A DNA stretch of 64,000 nucleotides. Origin: Aestuariibius insulae (lineage in GTDB: Bacteria > Pseudomonadota > Alphaproteobacteria > Rhodobacterales > Rhodobacteraceae). The notes below the pieces were generated by a model. It searched no databases and was not told the origin of the DNA. It was given only the letters and a program-made list of their open reading frames with translations. The position numbers and the translations under genes are program-made. Where the stretch lies: the NCBI RefSeq assembly GCF_040783535.2, contig NZ_JBFONW020000003.1:62001-126000 (forward strand), read 5' to 3'. How positions within the stretch are numbered: position 1 is the stretch's first letter; each line of letters opens with the position of its first letter. Shown one piece after another: positions 1 to 9,657 of this stretch.

Positions 1-1
1 C

Positions 2-3000
2 CTCTTCACCGTGACGCCCGACGACGATGCGCCGGTCTGCACGACACAGACGATGCAGGTGCAGGGATGGCGCAAGAGCGGCAACACCCTGATCCGGCTC
101 GGCGGGATGACAGTGGATGTCGATCTGAGGCGCACGCAAGGGCTGAAGTCTGACACCCGCGTCTCAGAGTGTCCAACGCGGAACGCCGAGGAAAACCAGG
201 AACGCTACAGGGCCGCAAGCTGGGAGCCGAACGGCTACACCACCGATGACGTAAAGCGTGGCCTCCTGCCGCCTTGGATCAAATCACCGCGGATATGCCG
301 GGTCGTGCAGACGTCCGGTTGCACCGATCCGGCGCAGCCGAACCAATCGATCACGATCCGATACACGAACGAAGACGGCTCGCCGGTCTACCGGCAGGTC
401 CAGACGGATGCGAGCGGATGCTACGAGGACTTCTTCGTAACCGCCTCGGGTGGTGAATGGGAGATCGAGGCGACCTATCCCGGCACCGCCTGCGCGGGAA
501 GCGCGGTCGATACGGGCCGGATCGAAGTCGATTTGCCGCGCAATAATAACCCGGATGGCGACGGGATATCCGACGGCAAGGAACAACAGGGCGACGTGGA
601 CGGAGACGGCATCCCGAACCACCTAGACCCCGATTCCGACGGCGACGGCGCCCCGGACGGCCGCGACCGCGCGCCATACGATCCCGCCCCCGCCGACCGC
701 GGCCTCGCCACCGCATCGGACAACCCGTCCTGGATATTCGAGCCGAACTATGGCCAGTCCCGCACGGGCACACATCTGGGACGTGGTCCCATCGTTGGCC
801 TAATCGCCGAGGCCATCGACATGAAACTGAGGCTGCCTCTCCGCTCCGACCGGGACGGCAAACTTCGCGCCGTGGCCAACACGCTGGCCCCGCGGAATCT
901 TAAGTCCCAGGTGCTCTCCTTCAAGCCCGATGCGGCCCCCGGTGCGGCACCCGTGGCTCTCTATCCGCTCGACCGCCGGCATCACTATATTAAGGCAGCG
1001 CCCGGCGTCTCCCGTCAGAATGTGCCGACCTACCGCGCAATGCGTTGGCAATCGCTCTGGTCCGGTATCGACTGGACGCTCGCCGAAGCGGAAGGCGGCT
1101 CTGGGCTCGGCTGGAGCTTTGCGATCAGGCCGGGCCACTCGCCTGAGAAGATCAGGTTTATCGTCGAGGGCGGGAAGCCAGAGGCCACCGGGGACGGCGG
1201 ACTGCTGATCGATACGGGGGGCGGTGTCGTCCGCCTCGCGCCGCTGCGCGCGGAAGCCACTTTGAATGGGCTGACGAAGGACATCGAAGTGAAGTTCGTA
1301 CCCGATGGGCCTGACGCCTTCGGTCTCGCCGTCGAGCGTGTCGACGAGAGAGCGGAGGTCGTGATCTGGACCCGGCTAGAGGTCGGCGATGCGGCCGCGC
1401 CGCAGCGGACGGGCGTCGCAACGGCGGTGGCGCGGTTGGTCGGAGGCGATCACGAGTGGATCTCGGACGTCACGGTCAGCGCCGACGGCACAACGGTGGT
1501 AGCCGGATCGACAGGCGACTTCGACTCTCGCATTCGACCCGGGCCAGTCTTGCTCGAATCAGACGGGTACATCCTGCGCGCGGACAAGGAACTTAAGGTC
1601 GAAAGCGTCACGTTCCTCGGCGGCCCGGATGCAGACGCGATCACCGCGCTGGCGACGGACCCGCTTAGTCGGATCGGTTTCGCGGGCTACGCCGCGTCGA
1701 GCGGTCTTCCCTTCGGCACGAGCCCCCGGTCTCCCGCAGGCGGGATCGACGGGATCGTCGGCCAGATGACTGCCGACGGCAGATCGCTGGTCGCGGGCGG
1801 CTACTTCGGTGGACGCGAGGATGACGTTCCGCTCGCACTGGATGTACAGGCCAGGCAGGGTGTTTCCGTTGCGGGCTGGACCCGGTCACCTGGGATGCTT
1901 GCGAACTTCTCTCCGACGCAGTTCGGCGGACACACCGACGCATTCGTCGCAGATTTCGGGAGCTTCGACGGCCCACTCGTGGCGGGCCGCTATATCGGCG
2001 GGAAGAGCGACGAGGCCGCCACGGAGGTGCGCATCACGCAGGCCCAGCGCCTTGTCGGGGGGATAACGGCGTCGTCGGGCTTCGCACGGGCACAGGGCTT
2101 TCGCGGCAGCCTCCGCGGCGAAAGCGACGGGTTCCTCCTCGCCCTGCGCCCGCGCGAGAGCCGGATCGTCTGGGGCCACCTGGTCGGCGGCGACGGGCTC
2201 GACCTCGTGACCGGGATCTCGGTACAGGACGACCGCGTCACCGTCAGCGGCACGTCGACGGAACTTCGCGCGCTCTCGCCATTCGAGGGCGATCTGAGAC
2301 CAGGTCCTGAGGGTGAAACCACCGGTTTTGCGGCGATCTTCTCGACCAACGGCCGACCGCTCGGCGCGCTGGCCCTTTCCGGATCTAAATACGCCGAAGC
2401 GATGGACATATCCGTGCAAGGCAGGCTCTTCACGGCAGTCGGCACGCGCGGCCAATCGATATTGGAACCTAGCGGCGCGGTTTGGCAGTTCGCTGCGGGC
2501 GGGGACCTTGAAGCAGCTTTCCAAAGCGGCAAAGGAGAGGCCTACATGGCCATCGCGAGCCCTGCTCGCGCGCCCGTCGTCGCCGGAACGCGCATGTTGT
2601 CTCCGCGGCCCGGCGCGACCGAAGGTGTCTTGCGTCGCATCGACACGAAGCGGACCGCGTCCCTCGGCGAACCGGGACGAGTGTCGTTTGAGCGGTCCGA
2701 ACTCGCCGTTTTCGAACGCGACCGGCGGCTGGTGCTCGATCTCGTCCGGGACCCCGTCGCGCTGGACCAATCGCGCGACGTGGAAATCGTGGTGGAGGTG
2801 GTCGCGCGGCGCGGGTCGGAGGTCGTCGTCACCGTGGTGGGCCGGCGCGAGGTCCGGTTCGAGACCGGCGGGCGGAGGGCGCAACTCGAACTCGACTTAG
2901 CGGGCGAGCTCGATCTGTCGCGCTTCGAAGAAGCCGACGAGGTTCAGGTCACGGCCCGCTTCGCCTCGGATGGCGACGCCAGGGACACCGAGGCCGGCGG

Positions 3001-3031
3001 CACTGTGATCCGGCTCGCGAGGCCGCGCTGA
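2..3031 (+). CDS. Large SBBP-repeat / Ca-binding-repeat protein, 5' partial
   Basis: The frame is open to the left edge, so the true start is outside the window; the GTG at base 11 is only the first possible internal start. Counting from there, about 1000 residues are visible. The first ~165 contain several cysteines. Residues ~165-225 carry aspartate-rich thrombospondin-type-3/EF-loop-like repeats (DGDGISDG, DVDGDGIPN, DSDGDGAPDG) expected to bind calcium. Residues ~240-430 (NYGQ motif, then SGIDW) resemble the domain that precedes SBBP beta-propeller repeats. Residues ~470-870 hold several spaced blade-like repeats (AGGYFGG, AGRYIGG, WGHLVGG). The last ~110 residues look like a small beta domain. 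Probably an exported surface or matrix protein; its ligand cannot be told. No transport partner is in the window. Confidence 0.75.
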   Translation, partial: LFTVTPDDDAPVCTTQTMQVQGWRKSGNTLIRLGGMTVDVDLRRTQGLKSDTRVSECPTRNAEENQERYRAASWEPNGYTTDDVKRGLLPPWIKSPRICRVVQTSGCTDPAQPNQSITIRYTNEDGSPVYRQVQTDASGCYEDFFVTASGGEWEIEATYPGTACAGSAVDTGRIEVDLPRNNNPDGDGISDGKEQQGDVDGDGIPNHLDPDSDGDGAPDGRDRAPYDPAPADRGLATASDNPSWIFEPNYGQSRTGTHLGRGPIVGLIAEAIDMKLRLPLRSDRDGKLRAVANTLAPRNLKSQVLSFKPDAAPGAAPVALYPLDRRHHYIKAAPGVSRQNVPTYRAMRWQSLWSGIDWTLAEAEGGSGLGWSFAIRPGHSPEKIRFIVEGGKPEATGDGGLLIDTGGGVVRLAPLRAEATLNGLTKDIEVKFVPDGPDAFGLAVERVDERAEVVIWTRLEVGDAAAPQRTGVATAVARLVGGDHEWISDVTVSADGTTVVAGSTGDFDSRIRPGPVLLESDGYILRADKELKVESVTFLGGPDADAITALATDPLSRIGFAGYAASSGLPFGTSPRSPAGGIDGIVGQMTADGRSLVAGGYFGGREDDVPLALDVQARQGVSVAGWTRSPGMLANFSPTQFGGHTDAFVADFGSFDGPLVAGRYIGGKSDEAATEVRITQAQRLVGGITASSGFARAQGFRGSLRGESDGFLLALRPRESRIVWGHLVGGDGLDLVTGISVQDDRVTVSGTSTELRALSPFEGDLRPGPEGETTGFAAIFSTNGRPLGALALSGSKYAEAMDISVQGRLFTAVGTRGQSILEPSGAVWQFAAGGDLEAAFQSGKGEAYMAIASPARAPVVAGTRMLSPRPGATEGVLRRIDTKRTASLGEPGRVSFERSELAVFERDRRLVLDLVRDPVALDQSRDVEIVVEVVARRGSEVVVTVVGRREVRFETGGRRAQLELDLAGELDLSRFEEADEVQVTARFASDGDARDTEAGGTVIRLARPR

Positions 3032-3051
3032 GCTCTCCGTCTTTTCGGGTC

Positions 3052-3285
3052 GTGCGAGACTGGCCATGCGCCACCACGGCCAAGCCCGAGGTCATGAACA
3101 CGGATCAGAGCAGCAAGTTCACATCCATCGAGTTAATCAAGACCCTGAAGGATGCCGACATCCAGATCAGCATCGACGGAAAGGGCGCTTGGCGGGACAA
3201 CATCTTCGCCGAGCGTCTCTGGCGCGGGCAGAGGCCCGATAAGGCATATCTCAACTCGTCGTCACCAATCCTGGTGCCGGCATAA
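3052..3285 (+). pseudogene. IS3-family transposase remnant (internal deletion)
   Basis: The 77-residue frame matches the rve integrase core of IS3-family OrfB proteins: EVMNTDQSSKFTS, then SIDGKGAWRDNIFAERLWR. Right after ERLWR the usual ~60 residues are absent and the frame jumps to RPDKAYLNSSSP, which resembles the extreme C-terminus of such transposases. The N-terminal half is also missing. This is therefore a dead fragment with an internal in-frame deletion, lying 20 bp behind the giant SBBP-type gene. No terminal inverted repeats were recognised. Confidence 0.8.
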
Positions 3286-4352
3286 CCGAGCGGAAAATCC
3301 ACTCACGAAACAGCTCAAAACTGTTCAAACGAACCGAACCATCCCTCTATGGCCCAAGCCGCAGAAAACGAGACGCTGCAACCAACTTAAGACTGCTACC
3401 AAGGAGTACTTCCATCACAAAGGCGCACAACCCATTGAGAAGGACTTTTCTAAACGCTTAAATTCCAGATGTCGAAGCGGGTTTTATGAACGAGTTCGCT
3501 ATGACTATATTCGACCAAGACACAATTTCTCTAAGTGCATTGGCCTCAGATTTTATACTATTCGTGTCTGTTGGCATGGCTGTCATCGAGGTTCATCAAC
3601 ACCAAGTTCTTCCGTGTATCTGTACAGTCGACAGACTTTCGCGAGGTAATCAAGCACGAACGACTGCTTTTTCACATGACCATCTGGTCTATCGCACTTG
3701 CAGCGAACTTCCGTTTCCCGCCGTTGCTGTTTTTCGCTGCCGTAGCGAAGCGCGCATAGCAGCCACTCGTTCTAAGGTCACAAACGGCGGCTTCGTCCGC
3801 AGACTGTGAGTTCCGCTCGCTTGAAGGTTCGCGCTTGCAGCGAATGGCGGCTCCGAAGGGCGCGCCGCAGCATCTCGACCCATTGGACAACGGCAGCTCT
3901 GGGCCGGGAAAGCAGGGTGCTCTGATAGGCTCCGGATGTGCTTGAGAGAGAGTCTTCCAATCCCTAGTCGACCCAATTGGAACGCGCTGGATGTTCCATC
4001 CAGGGGTCTCATATGGGAGGAGCACCCTGTCTGCCATGGGGGTCGGTGCCATTGGGACATAATTCGCCTAGCTGCGGCCTCCTCAGCAACGAGGGTCTAT
4101 CAGGCCTTTCTAGCTGTGCCGTGATGCACGCACTGTCGTAGGGCCAACCTAGTCCTCAGTGATCTCGCTCTTGCCCGTAAACGAGGCAAATTGGCCTAGA
4201 GCGCCCAATTCGTCGGCATTGCCGAACAATGCCATGTTGACATGCCTGCCCAACAGCTTGCCGGTCGACCACGTCATCGGCCCACTTCTCCTACCCGCGG
4301 CCCACCGCTGCGAAAAACGGCCGACAGGGCCGGAGACATGGGGAACGTAACT
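3286..4352. other. Gene-poor spacer upstream of urtA
   Basis: About 1.07 kb between the IS3 remnant and urtA. Short open frames exist (for example 3486-3809 on +), but none shows a recognisable family or ribosome binding site. The stretch 3300-3700 is poorer in GC than its surroundings. Around 3690-3860 there are reiterated GC-rich words of the kind seen in other decayed spacers of this window (GCAGCGAA..., ...GGCGGCTTCGTCCGC). The minus-strand frame ending at 4149 has a protein-like tail (GRHVNMALFGNADELGALGQ) that may be the end of a lost gene. The urtA promoter must lie in the 3' part; no clear operator was found. Confidence 0.5.
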
Positions 4353-5627
4353 ATGAAAAGATTTCTTCTGACCACCGCCGCCATCTTGGCTGCAGGGAGT
4401 GCCGCCGCGCAAGACTGCGCCGATCCGATCAAAGTGGGAGTGCTGCACTCGCTGTCCGGGACGATGGCGATCTCTGAGACCACGCTGAAGGACACGGTCG
4501 AGATGCTCGTGGATCAGCAGAACGAGGCCGGGGGCCTGCTGGGCTGCGAGATCGAAGCTGCGGTCGTCGATCCCGCCTCCGACTGGCCGCTCTTCGCCGA
4601 AAAGGCGCGCGAATTGCTGACGGTGGAAGAGGTCGACGTGATCTTCGGGTCCTGGACGAGCGTGTCGCGCAAGTCCGCTCTTCCGGTCCTGGAGGAATTG
4701 AACGGCCTGATGTTCTATCCCGTCCAGTACGAAGGCGAAGAAAGCTCGAAAAACGTGTTCTATACCGGCGCCGCTCCGAACCAGCAGGCGATCCCGGCCG
4801 TCGATTACTTCCTAGAGGAGTTGGGGATCGAGCGGTTCGCCCTACTGGGGACCGACTACGTCTATCCGCGCACGACCAATAACATTCTGGAAGCCTATCT
4901 GGGGTCCAACGGCGTGGCTGCAGACGACATCTTCGTGAACTACACGCCCTTCGGCCATTCCGACTGGGCGACGATCGTGTCGGACGTGGTCGCCATGGGC
5001 GAGGAAGGTCGGCCAGTTGGCGTGATCTCCACGATCAACGGTGACGCCAATGTGGGCTTCTACAAGGAGTTGGCCGCGCAGGGCGTGAGCGCCGACGACA
5101 TTCCCGTGATAGCCTTCTCGGTCGGTGAGGAGGAGCTTTCGGGCTTCGATACCTCGGAGCTGGTCGGCCACCTTGCCGCCTGGAACTACTTCCAGAGCGC
5201 GGAATCCGAGGCCAACGAGGAATTCGTAGCTGCCTGGAAGGCGCGGATGGGCGAGGATCGCGTGACCAACGACCCGATGGAGGCGCATTACATCGGCTTC
5301 AACATGTGGGTCAACGCGGTCGAGGATGCCGGAACCACGGACGTCGATGCCGTGCGTGATGCGATGTACGGGCAAGAGTTTCCGAACCTGACAGGGGGCA
5401 CGGCGGTGATGCTGCCGAACCATCACCTCGCCAAGCCGGTCCTGATCGGGGAAATCACCGAGGACGGGCAGTTCGACATCGTGTCGCAGACCGAAGAAGT
5501 GCCGGGCGACGCCTGGACAGATCACCTGCCGGAAAGTGCGGTCCTGACCTCCAATTGGCCGGATCTTGGTTGCGGGATGTACAACACCGAGACCGAAAGC
5601 TGCGTGCAGATTCAGTCCAACTACTGA
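4353..5627 (+). CDS. urtA: Urea ABC transporter, substrate-binding protein UrtA
   Basis: 424 residues, the usual length for UrtA. Starts at ATG 4353 because a signal peptide begins there (MKRFLLTTAAILAAGSAAAQ). The mature part begins DCADPIKVGVLHSLSGTMAIS, typical of the periplasmic-binding type-1 fold of the urea/short-chain-amide family. It delivers urea in the periplasm to the UrtBC channel. First gene of urtABCDE, all in the same direction. In most bacteria such operons are under nitrogen control (NtrC), but no sigma-54 promoter was clearly visible here. A frame extending 37 codons upstream to 4242 has no signal-peptide character and is not used. Confidence 0.96.
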   Translation: MKRFLLTTAAILAAGSAAAQDCADPIKVGVLHSLSGTMAISETTLKDTVEMLVDQQNEAGGLLGCEIEAAVVDPASDWPLFAEKARELLTVEEVDVIFGSWTSVSRKSALPVLEELNGLMFYPVQYEGEESSKNVFYTGAAPNQQAIPAVDYFLEELGIERFALLGTDYVYPRTTNNILEAYLGSNGVAADDIFVNYTPFGHSDWATIVSDVVAMGEEGRPVGVISTINGDANVGFYKELAAQGVSADDIPVIAFSVGEEELSGFDTSELVGHLAAWNYFQSAESEANEEFVAAWKARMGEDRVTNDPMEAHYIGFNMWVNAVEDAGTTDVDAVRDAMYGQEFPNLTGGTAVMLPNHHLAKPVLIGEITEDGQFDIVSQTEEVPGDAWTDHLPESAVLTSNWPDLGCGMYNTETESCVQIQSNY

Positions 5628-5637
5628 CGCCGCCGTT

Positions 5638-5658
5638 GGGGCCGCCTGTTGCGGCCCC
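5638..5658 (+). terminator. Strong stem-loop between urtA and urtB
   Basis: Perfect 8-bp GC stem GGGGCCGC (5638-5645), loop CTGTT, GCGGCCCC (5651-5658), starting 10 bases after the urtA stop. There is no T-run, so it is more likely a 3'-end stabiliser or partial terminator that leaves urtA mRNA in excess over the membrane genes, as seen in many binding-protein-first ABC operons. That role is inferred. Confidence 0.6.
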
Positions 5659-5741
5659 GAGGGTTCTGTTCGTCCAGCGAGCCGCCGCGCGGGCGGTCGC
5701 CCATGCGCCGAGGCGCTTCGATACCAGAGAAGAGACGCCGC

Positions 5742-7682
5742 ATGCGCCTGATATTCGTCTTCGTCCTGTCCCTGACGATGGTCTCGCCCGCCACCGCCCA
5801 AACCGGTACGCTGCAGGAGGCGTTGCAAGTCCATGCCGAGGACATCGCATCCCCCTCGCGCCGGACGATTCAACCTGTGCTCGACGATCTGGCCGCGTCG
5901 CAATTGCCCGGAATGCCGCGCTTTCTGGAACGTTGGGCCGCTCGCGAAGTGGTGCAGCGCGATGCCGACGGTCTCTTCTTCTATGGTGAGCGAGACGGGG
6001 ACGACTATATTCTAACCTCCATCGAGGACGAGACAGAGGCCGGCATTTCTCCCCGGGGGGGCACGAGCGAGGTACGGCCGAATGCCGGCGTGCGCCGGCT
6101 GATCGGAACGGCTCTTGTGCAGTTTCGCCTGAATGACCCGGATCCTGCCTTGCGCCGGAAGGCTCTCTCCAGTCTCGCACGCTCTCCCTCAGCGGAACTA
6201 CTGGCGCCCCTGCGCGCCTCCATCGAGGGGGAGACGGATGCAGAGATCGCAGCGCTCAAATCCGCACTGGACAACCGCCTGACGACGCGGTTTGCCGAAG
6301 ACCCCGCAGAGCGTATCGCCGCCATCGAGGCGCTGTCGCAGGGCGTCGCTATCGCGGATCGGGCCACGCTTGCACAGATCCTGACTGTGCGCCGAACGGT
6401 CAGCGACGGTCCCCCACTGGAGGAGGACAATGTCGCTAAGATCCTCCAGCCCGGCGACGATTTGACCGTGGCTGAAGCCCATGCGCTCCTGGTCGAGGCG
6501 GAACTGGCCGAGGCCCCGGTCGATGCGCAAACGCGCGATACCGCCCTCATCGCCGCCATCGAAGGCGATCAAGTCGCGGGCACCCCCGTCGCAACCCTGG
6601 ACACCGAAGCCGCGCGCTGGAACGCCTATGCAGCTCTCACGTCCGCCACCGTGCCGAAAGACGGCTGGGGCGAGATCCCGATGGCCGACTTCGAAGGCGT
6701 GACCTTCTACGACCGCTACACGGAACCGGACGCCGCCGTTACTGATGCCGCCTCCGCCGCGCTGGCGGGGATGGAGGCGCGGCTCACGGGACATAAGGCG
6801 GTGGATCTGGGGCTCGACGCCCTGAGCCTCGCCAGCATCTATTTCCTCGCCGCCATCGGTCTTGCCGTCACCTTCGGTGTCATGGGCGTCATCAACATGG
6901 CGCATGGCGAGTTCATCATGATCGGGTCCTACACCGGCTATGTCGTGCAGCTTCTGATCCCCGACTATACGCTCAGCCTGATCGTGGCGCTTCCAATGGC
7001 CTTCCTTGTCGCGGCCGCTGCGGGTATCGCACTGGAACGGATGGTGATCCGTTACCTGATGCACCGCCCGCTTGAGACGTTGCTGGCGACGTTCGGCATT
7101 TCGGTCGCCCTCCAGCAGATCGCCAAGAACGTCTTCGGGACCCAGGCCGTGCCGCTGACCTCGCCCGATTGGTTGGCCGGATCGTGGATCATCTCGGACG
7201 CAATCGGTATCTCGTGGATCCGCGTAGCGATATTCGTCCTGGCGCTCGCGTTCCTTGCGCTGATCGTATTCATCCTGCGCCGTACCCGGCTGGGTCTCGA
7301 GGTGCGCGCGGTGACGCAGAACCCGGGCATGGCCGCCTCCATGGGGATCGACCCTGGGCGGATTGGGATGCTGACCTTCGGCCTGGGCTCCGGCATTGCC
7401 GGGGTCGCTGGGGTTGCCATCGGTCTCTATGCCCAGGTTACCTCCGAGATGGGGGCAGCCTACATCGTGCAATCCTTCATGACCGTCGTCGTCGGCGGCG
7501 TCGGTAGTGTCTTTGGCACACTGGCGGGGGCCGGCATGATCGGCGGGTTCCAGAAGGGCATCGAGTGGCTCAACCCGACCAACACGCTGGCAGCGCAGAC
7601 CTATATGATCCTCTTTGTGATCGCCTTCATCCAGTTCCGTCCCAGGGGCATTGTCCCGCAGAAGGGGAGGTTCGCCCCGTGA
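5742..7682 (+). CDS. urtB: Urea ABC transporter, permease UrtB
   Basis: 646 residues from ATG 5742. A signal peptide (MRLIFVFVLSLTMVSPATAQ) leads a ~330-residue hydrophilic, presumably periplasmic, domain characteristic of proteobacterial UrtB. From about residue 350 follows the LivH-type permease (LASIYFLAAIGLAVTFGVMG, then INMAHGEFIMIG) with roughly eight membrane helices and the cytoplasmic loop RRTRLGLEVRAVTQNP that contacts the ATPases. Forms the urea channel with UrtC. Its stop overlaps the urtC start (GTGA), showing translational coupling. The spacer before it (5628-5741) contains the stem-loop and a second GC-rich inverted repeat. Confidence 0.95.
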   Translation: MRLIFVFVLSLTMVSPATAQTGTLQEALQVHAEDIASPSRRTIQPVLDDLAASQLPGMPRFLERWAAREVVQRDADGLFFYGERDGDDYILTSIEDETEAGISPRGGTSEVRPNAGVRRLIGTALVQFRLNDPDPALRRKALSSLARSPSAELLAPLRASIEGETDAEIAALKSALDNRLTTRFAEDPAERIAAIEALSQGVAIADRATLAQILTVRRTVSDGPPLEEDNVAKILQPGDDLTVAEAHALLVEAELAEAPVDAQTRDTALIAAIEGDQVAGTPVATLDTEAARWNAYAALTSATVPKDGWGEIPMADFEGVTFYDRYTEPDAAVTDAASAALAGMEARLTGHKAVDLGLDALSLASIYFLAAIGLAVTFGVMGVINMAHGEFIMIGSYTGYVVQLLIPDYTLSLIVALPMAFLVAAAAGIALERMVIRYLMHRPLETLLATFGISVALQQIAKNVFGTQAVPLTSPDWLAGSWIISDAIGISWIRVAIFVLALAFLALIVFILRRTRLGLEVRAVTQNPGMAASMGIDPGRIGMLTFGLGSGIAGVAGVAIGLYAQVTSEMGAAYIVQSFMTVVVGGVGSVFGTLAGAGMIGGFQKGIEWLNPTNTLAAQTYMILFVIAFIQFRPRGIVPQKGRFAP

Positions 7683-8911
7683 ATGCGCAGCCGCTCTATC
7701 GCCGGACGGACGTGCTCGCCGTCATCGGCACTCTTTTCGTGCTGACCGTGGGCGCAACGGTCTTGGCCGAGGCGGGGCTGATCTCGACATCCTTCGTTAA
7801 GACGCTGGGCAAGACGCTGTGCCTGTGTCTCGTGGCGGTCGCGATGGACCTCGTCTGGGGCTACACCGGAATCCTCTCGCTGGGGCACATGGCGTTCTTC
7901 GGGATCGGGGGCTACGCCATCGGCATGTGGCTCATGCGGGCGCGGACGGAGGGGATCGTTGCCGCCCAGCTTGAACGTGCCGCCCTTCCCCCCACGCCCG
8001 CCGAAATCGATCAGGCGGCGGCGACGCAAATCTTCGGTGTCGTCGGCTCGGACGAGTTTCCCTGGATGTGGGCATTCTCCGATATCCTCGCGGTGCAGCT
8101 TTTGGCTGTCGTCGCAGTGCCGGGCCTGCTGGCGCTGATCTTCGGCTGGTTGGCGTTCCGCTCGCGCGTGACCGGGGTTTATCTCTCGATCCTGACGCAG
8201 GCGGGCACGCTGGCCCTCTCGCTTTGGCTGTTCCAGAACGACAGTGGACTACGCGGAAACAATGGGCTGTCGGGGCTCCAGAACCTGCCAGGGCTCGAGA
8301 CCGTGCCACAATCGACCATCTCGCTGTGGTTCCTCTGGGCGTCTGCGGTGGCCCTGGCCCTGACCTACCTCCTGGCCGCCTGGACAGTTTCGGATCGCTT
8401 CGGTTCTGTGCTGCGTGCGATCCGCGACGACGAGGCGCGTGTCCGGTTTCTTGGCTACGAAGTGGAGGCCTACAAGCTCGCCGTTTTCACCGGCACCGCC
8501 ATGCTCGCGGGGGTCGCGGGCGCGCTGTACTATCCGCAGGCGGGGATCGTGAACCCGGCCGAAATCGCGCCCATTGCGTCGATCTACCTGGCCGTCTGGG
8601 TCGCCATCGGTGGTCGCGGACGTCTTTACGGGGCAATCATCGGCGCAGCGGCGGTCTCGCTTCTGTCGTCGTGGTTCACCGGGGGCGGGGCGCCGGACAT
8701 CGACCTGGGGTTCTATGAGATCCGCTGGACGGATTGGTGGCTCGTCCTGCTCGGCTTCGGGTTCGTGGCCATCACCCTCTTCGCGCCTGACGGGATCGGC
8801 GGGCTCTTCGATCGCTTCAAACGGCCCGTGCGCGTCGGTGACATGGGCCCCGATCAGGGAAGTCTGCGCCGCGAGGAAGCGCGGCTCGACGGAAAGGAAC
8901 CCGCAGAATGA
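7679..8911 (+). CDS. urtC: Urea ABC transporter, permease UrtC
   Basis: 410 residues, LivM-type permease, about ten membrane helices. Start chosen at GTG 7679, which overlaps the urtB stop by four bases; the protein then begins VNAQPLYRRTDVLAVIG. Family marks include LVWGYTGILSLGHMAFFGIGGYAIG near residues 55-85 and the coupling loop LRAIRDDEARVRFLGYEV near residue 245. The tail beyond residue ~385 is hydrophilic, as usual in UrtC. It pairs with UrtB; the next gene (urtD) begins inside its last codons (ATGA at 8908-8911). Confidence 0.95.
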   Translation: MNAQPLYRRTDVLAVIGTLFVLTVGATVLAEAGLISTSFVKTLGKTLCLCLVAVAMDLVWGYTGILSLGHMAFFGIGGYAIGMWLMRARTEGIVAAQLERAALPPTPAEIDQAAATQIFGVVGSDEFPWMWAFSDILAVQLLAVVAVPGLLALIFGWLAFRSRVTGVYLSILTQAGTLALSLWLFQNDSGLRGNNGLSGLQNLPGLETVPQSTISLWFLWASAVALALTYLLAAWTVSDRFGSVLRAIRDDEARVRFLGYEVEAYKLAVFTGTAMLAGVAGALYYPQAGIVNPAEIAPIASIYLAVWVAIGGRGRLYGAIIGAAAVSLLSSWFTGGGAPDIDLGFYEIRWTDWWLVLLGFGFVAITLFAPDGIGGLFDRFKRPVRVGDMGPDQGSLRREEARLDGKEPAE

Positions 8912-9657
8912 GTGCCCTTCTCGAAGTGTCCGGCGTGACAAAGGCGTTCGACGGCTTTCGCGCCATCGACAACCTGTCGTTCACCATCAGCGAGCCGGAA
9001 CTGCGCGCGGTCATCGGACCGAACGGAGCAGGCAAGACGACATTCATGGACCTCGTGACCGGCAAGACCCGGCCCGACAAAGGCACCATCCGCTATGGCG
9101 AGATGAGCACCGACCTGACGCAATTGAGCGAGGCGCGCATCGCCCGCGCCGGAATCGGAAGGAAGTTCCAGAAACCCACCGTGTTCGAGGCTCAGACCGT
9201 GCGGCAAAACCTGCGGCTCGCGCTCAAGGGCGTACGGGGACCGCTCGCGGTACTTAGGGGCCGGAACGCAGAGACGGCGCGCATTGCCGCCCTGGCCGAA
9301 CAGGTCGGACTGCAAGAGGCGCTGGAGACCCCCGCGGGCATTCTGTCCCATGGGCAGAAGCAGTGGCTGGAGATCGGGATGTTGCTCGCACAGGAGCCGC
9401 GTCTGCTGCTCGTGGACGAGCCTGCGGCTGGGATGACGACCGCCGAGCGCGAGAAGACGACCGCCATGCTGGTGGAGGCCGCGCGGACCCGTGCCGTTGT
9501 CGTGGTAGAGCATGACATGGAGTTCGTCCGCCGTCTTGGATGCAGGGTCACCGTCCTGCACGAGGGCCGCGTGTTGGCGGAGGGATCGCTCGACCACGTG
9601 GTCGCCGACCCCGAAGTAATCGCCGTCTATCTGGGCCGCGAGGGGGAGGCTGCGTGA
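8908..9657 (+). CDS. urtD: Urea ABC transporter, ATP-binding protein UrtD
   Basis: 249 residues, LivG-type ATPase. Walker A GPNGAGKTT (~residues 33-41), Q-loop region GIGRKFQKPTVFE, a signature ILSHGQKQWLEIGM in place of the standard LSGGQ (this SHGQKQ form is normal for UrtD), Walker B RLLLVDEPAAGM, and H-loop VVVEHDME. Energises urea import together with UrtE. Four-base overlap with urtC and one-base overlap (TGATG) with urtE. Confidence 0.95.
   Translation: MSALLEVSGVTKAFDGFRAIDNLSFTISEPELRAVIGPNGAGKTTFMDLVTGKTRPDKGTIRYGEMSTDLTQLSEARIARAGIGRKFQKPTVFEAQTVRQNLRLALKGVRGPLAVLRGRNAETARIAALAEQVGLQEALETPAGILSHGQKQWLEIGMLLAQEPRLLLVDEPAAGMTTAEREKTTAMLVEAARTRAVVVVEHDMEFVRRLGCRVTVLHEGRVLAEGSLDHVVADPEVIAVYLGREGEAA

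Noticed and set aside
1886..2884. 332-codon open frame on the minus strand inside the SBBP-type gene
   Set aside because: Composition rich in Arg/Pro/His, no family and fully antisense to a gene with real domains; a GC-driven shadow frame.
4149..4448. 99-codon minus-strand frame with a protein-like tail
   Set aside because: N-terminal part is antisense to the urtA signal region; only the last ~40 codons look coding, so at best a fragment.
6198..7472. 424-codon minus-strand frame within urtB
   Set aside because: His/Gly-rich shadow frame opposite a clear permease.
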